DNA from: an uncultured Duganella sp. | GTDB taxonomy: Bacteria; Pseudomonadota; Gammaproteobacteria; Burkholderiales; Burkholderiaceae | Direction of reading: 5' to 3' | NCBI GenBank assembly: GCA_946482635.1 | Contig: CAMLSG010000264.1 | Coordinates: 1-6,266, forward strand | DNA length: 6,266 nt | Shown here: piece after piece, positions 5,009 to 6,266 of the stretch | How positions within the stretch are numbered: position 1 is the first letter of the stretch | Layout: each line of letters begins with the position of its first letter | Made by a program: the position numbers and the translations under genes | The notes under the pieces: generated by a model | What the model was told of the DNA's origin: nothing | The model's input: the letters and a program-made list of their open reading frames with translations, nothing else | Database searches by the model: none

Positions 5009-6266
5009 GAAACCCTTCTACAAAGTACTGTACGTCCAGGTACTGTTCGCCATCTTCTGCGGCGTCATGCTCGGCATTTACCTGCCGACCGACGCGGTAG
5101 CCATGAAACCGCTTGGCGACGGTTTCATCAAACTGATCAAAATGATCATTGCCCCGGTCATCTTCTGTACCGTGGTGAGCGGCATCGCCGGCATGCAGGA
5201 CGTGAAAAAGATCGGCCGCGTCGGCGGCAAGGCACTGATCTACTTCGAGATCGTTTCCACTTTCGCCCTGGTTATCGGCCTCGCGGTTGCCAACTTCATG
5301 CAGCCTGGCGCCGGCTTCAACGCCGATCCGCATACGCTGGACACCAAGTCCATCGCCCAGTACACGGAAAAGACCAAGGCGCTGACCACCACCGACTTCC
5401 TGCTGAACATCATCCCTAACACCGTGTTCGATGCCTTCGCCAAGGGCGACATCCTGCAGGTGCTGCTGGTTGCCGTGCTGTTCGGCTTCGCCCTGTCCCT
5501 GCTCGGCGAGCGCGGCCGTCCGGTCACCAAACTGATCGATGAGGTGTCGCACGCCTTCTTCGGCATGGTCAACATCATCATGAAGGCAGCCCCGATCGGC
5601 GCCTTCGGCGCCATGGCCTTTACCATTGGTAAATACGGCATCGCTTCCCTGCTGCCGCTGGCCAAGCTGATGGGTTCGTTCTACCTGACCTGCTTCCTGT
5701 TCGTGTTCATCGTACTGGGCCTGATCGCCAAGTACACCGGCTTCTCGATCTCGCGCTTCATTTCCTACATCAAGGAAGAACTGCTGATCGTGCTCGGCAC
5801 CTCCTCCTCGGAAAGCGCCCTGCCTTCGCTGATGCGCAAGCTGGAAAAGCTGGGTGCTTCCAAGCCGGTGGTTGGCCTGGTGGTACCGACCGGCTACTCC
5901 TTCAACCTGGACGGCACCAACATCTACATGACCATGGCCGCCCTGTTCGTCGCCCAGGCCACCAACACCGACCTGACGCTGTGGCAGCAACTGACCATCC
6001 TCGGCGTTGCCATGCTGACCTCCAAAGGCGCCTCCGGCATCACCGGCGCCGGCTTCATCACCCTGGCCGCGACCCTGGCCGTGGTGCCAAGCATCCCGGT
6101 GGCGGGCATGGCCCTGATCCTCGGCATCGATCGCTTCATGAGCGAATGCCGCGCCCTCACCAACTTCGTCGGCAACGGCGTGGCCACCCTGGTGGTCGCC
6201 AAGTGGGAAGGCGAACTGGACATGGATACCCTGAAGCGCGAACTGGCCAATCCTACCCCGCTGAAC
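5001..6266 (+). CDS. dctA: C4-dicarboxylate:cation symporter DctA (3' end cut off by window)
   Basis: Inner-membrane secondary transporter of the dicarboxylate/amino acid:cation symporter family, importing succinate, fumarate and malate. 422 codons are visible with no stop; E. coli DctA is 428 aa, so little is missing. Family landmarks are [21 protein letters not shown] (35-55), YFEIVST (81-87), [14 protein letters not shown] (152-165), [17 protein letters not shown] (197-213), the serine-rich re-entrant loop GTSSSES (266-272), [16 protein letters not shown] (296-311), [12 protein letters not shown] (341-352) and [19 protein letters not shown] (377-395). These cover the substrate- and cation-binding hairpins. 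The ATG at 5001 matches the DctA N-terminus, and GAGG lies 9 nt upstream. The gene diverges from the carbonic-anhydrase-like gene. Wobble positions are very C/G-rich, which suggests strong expression. Confidence 0.97.
   Translation, partial: MEKKPFYKVLYVQVLFAIFCGVMLGIYLPTDAVAMKPLGDGFIKLIKMIIAPVIFCTVVSGIAGMQDVKKIGRVGGKALIYFEIVSTFALVIGLAVANFMQPGAGFNADPHTLDTKSIAQYTEKTKALTTTDFLLNIIPNTVFDAFAKGDILQVLLVAVLFGFALSLLGERGRPVTKLIDEVSHAFFGMVNIIMKAAPIGAFGAMAFTIGKYGIASLLPLAKLMGSFYLTCFLFVFIVLGLIAKYTGFSISRFISYIKEELLIVLGTSSSESALPSLMRKLEKLGASKPVVGLVVPTGYSFNLDGTNIYMTMAALFVAQATNTDLTLWQQLTILGVAMLTSKGASGITGAGFITLAATLAVVPSIPVAGMALILGIDRFMSECRALTNFVGNGVATLVVAKWEGELDMDTLKRELANPTPLN

Noticed and set aside
5024..5048. 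Short direct repeat of GTACTGT at the start of dctA
   Set aside because: It is explained by the repeated Val-Leu codons of the conserved N-terminal helix.
4963..5100. A 45-codon upstream frame (ATG ATG at 4963) overlapping the dctA start out of frame
   Set aside because: It has no Shine-Dalgarno and a low-complexity Ser/Cys/Arg-rich translation; the ATGATG is explained by the left arm of the inverted repeat.
4863..5990. A 375-codon minus-strand frame opposite dctA
   Set aside because: It is in codon register with dctA, whose strongly C/G-ending codons leave few antisense stops. The His/Gln/Gly-rich translation is typical of an antisense artefact.

Overview
This window looks like an ordinary chromosomal stretch from a GC-rich betaproteobacterium. 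The RelA, 3-hydroxybutyrate dehydrogenase and DctA proteins all have a proteobacterial character, and my best guess is Burkholderiales, possibly Oxalobacteraceae (Massilia, Janthinobacterium or Herbaspirillum type). That placement is inferred from protein resemblance, gene content and codon use, not from a search. I see no mobile element, CRISPR array, tRNA or rRNA.

Layout: (1) Positions 1-3450, minus strand, hold a compact three-gene unit transcribed right to left: an alpha/beta hydrolase, then a small YoaB-like RidA-family protein, then relA. The gaps are 9 and 19 nt, so this is very likely one operon. relA runs off the left edge, with roughly 20 C-terminal residues missing. (2) An 84-nt divergent intergenic region separates this operon from bdhA (plus strand, 3535-4329), which encodes D-3-hydroxybutyrate dehydrogenase of polyhydroxybutyrate/ketone-body metabolism. 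(3) bdhA converges on a gamma-carbonic-anhydrase-like gene (minus strand, true start at 4866). The two stop codons abut with no base between them. (4) A 134-nt divergent control region (4867-5000) separates that gene from dctA (plus strand, 5001 to beyond the right edge), the C4-dicarboxylate:cation symporter.

The genes suggest central carbon and starvation physiology: alarmone synthesis on amino-acid starvation (RelA), cleanup of reactive enamine/imine metabolites (Rid family), use of stored 3-hydroxybutyrate (BdhA) and uptake of succinate, fumarate and malate (DctA). Placing stringent response and PHB degradation back to back is suggestive, but the sequence does not prove a functional link.

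The protein genes are all known families. The least explained part is the 4867-5008 control region. It holds a perfect 8-bp-arm palindrome (4907-4924) and a perfect 11-bp inverted repeat (4961-4971 / 4994-5004). The right arm of that repeat contains the dctA start codon, and its loop contains the Shine-Dalgarno sequence. It also holds a TATAAT placed so that the carbonic-anhydrase-like mRNA could begin at its own AUG (leaderless). These are the best candidates for undescribed regulation here.
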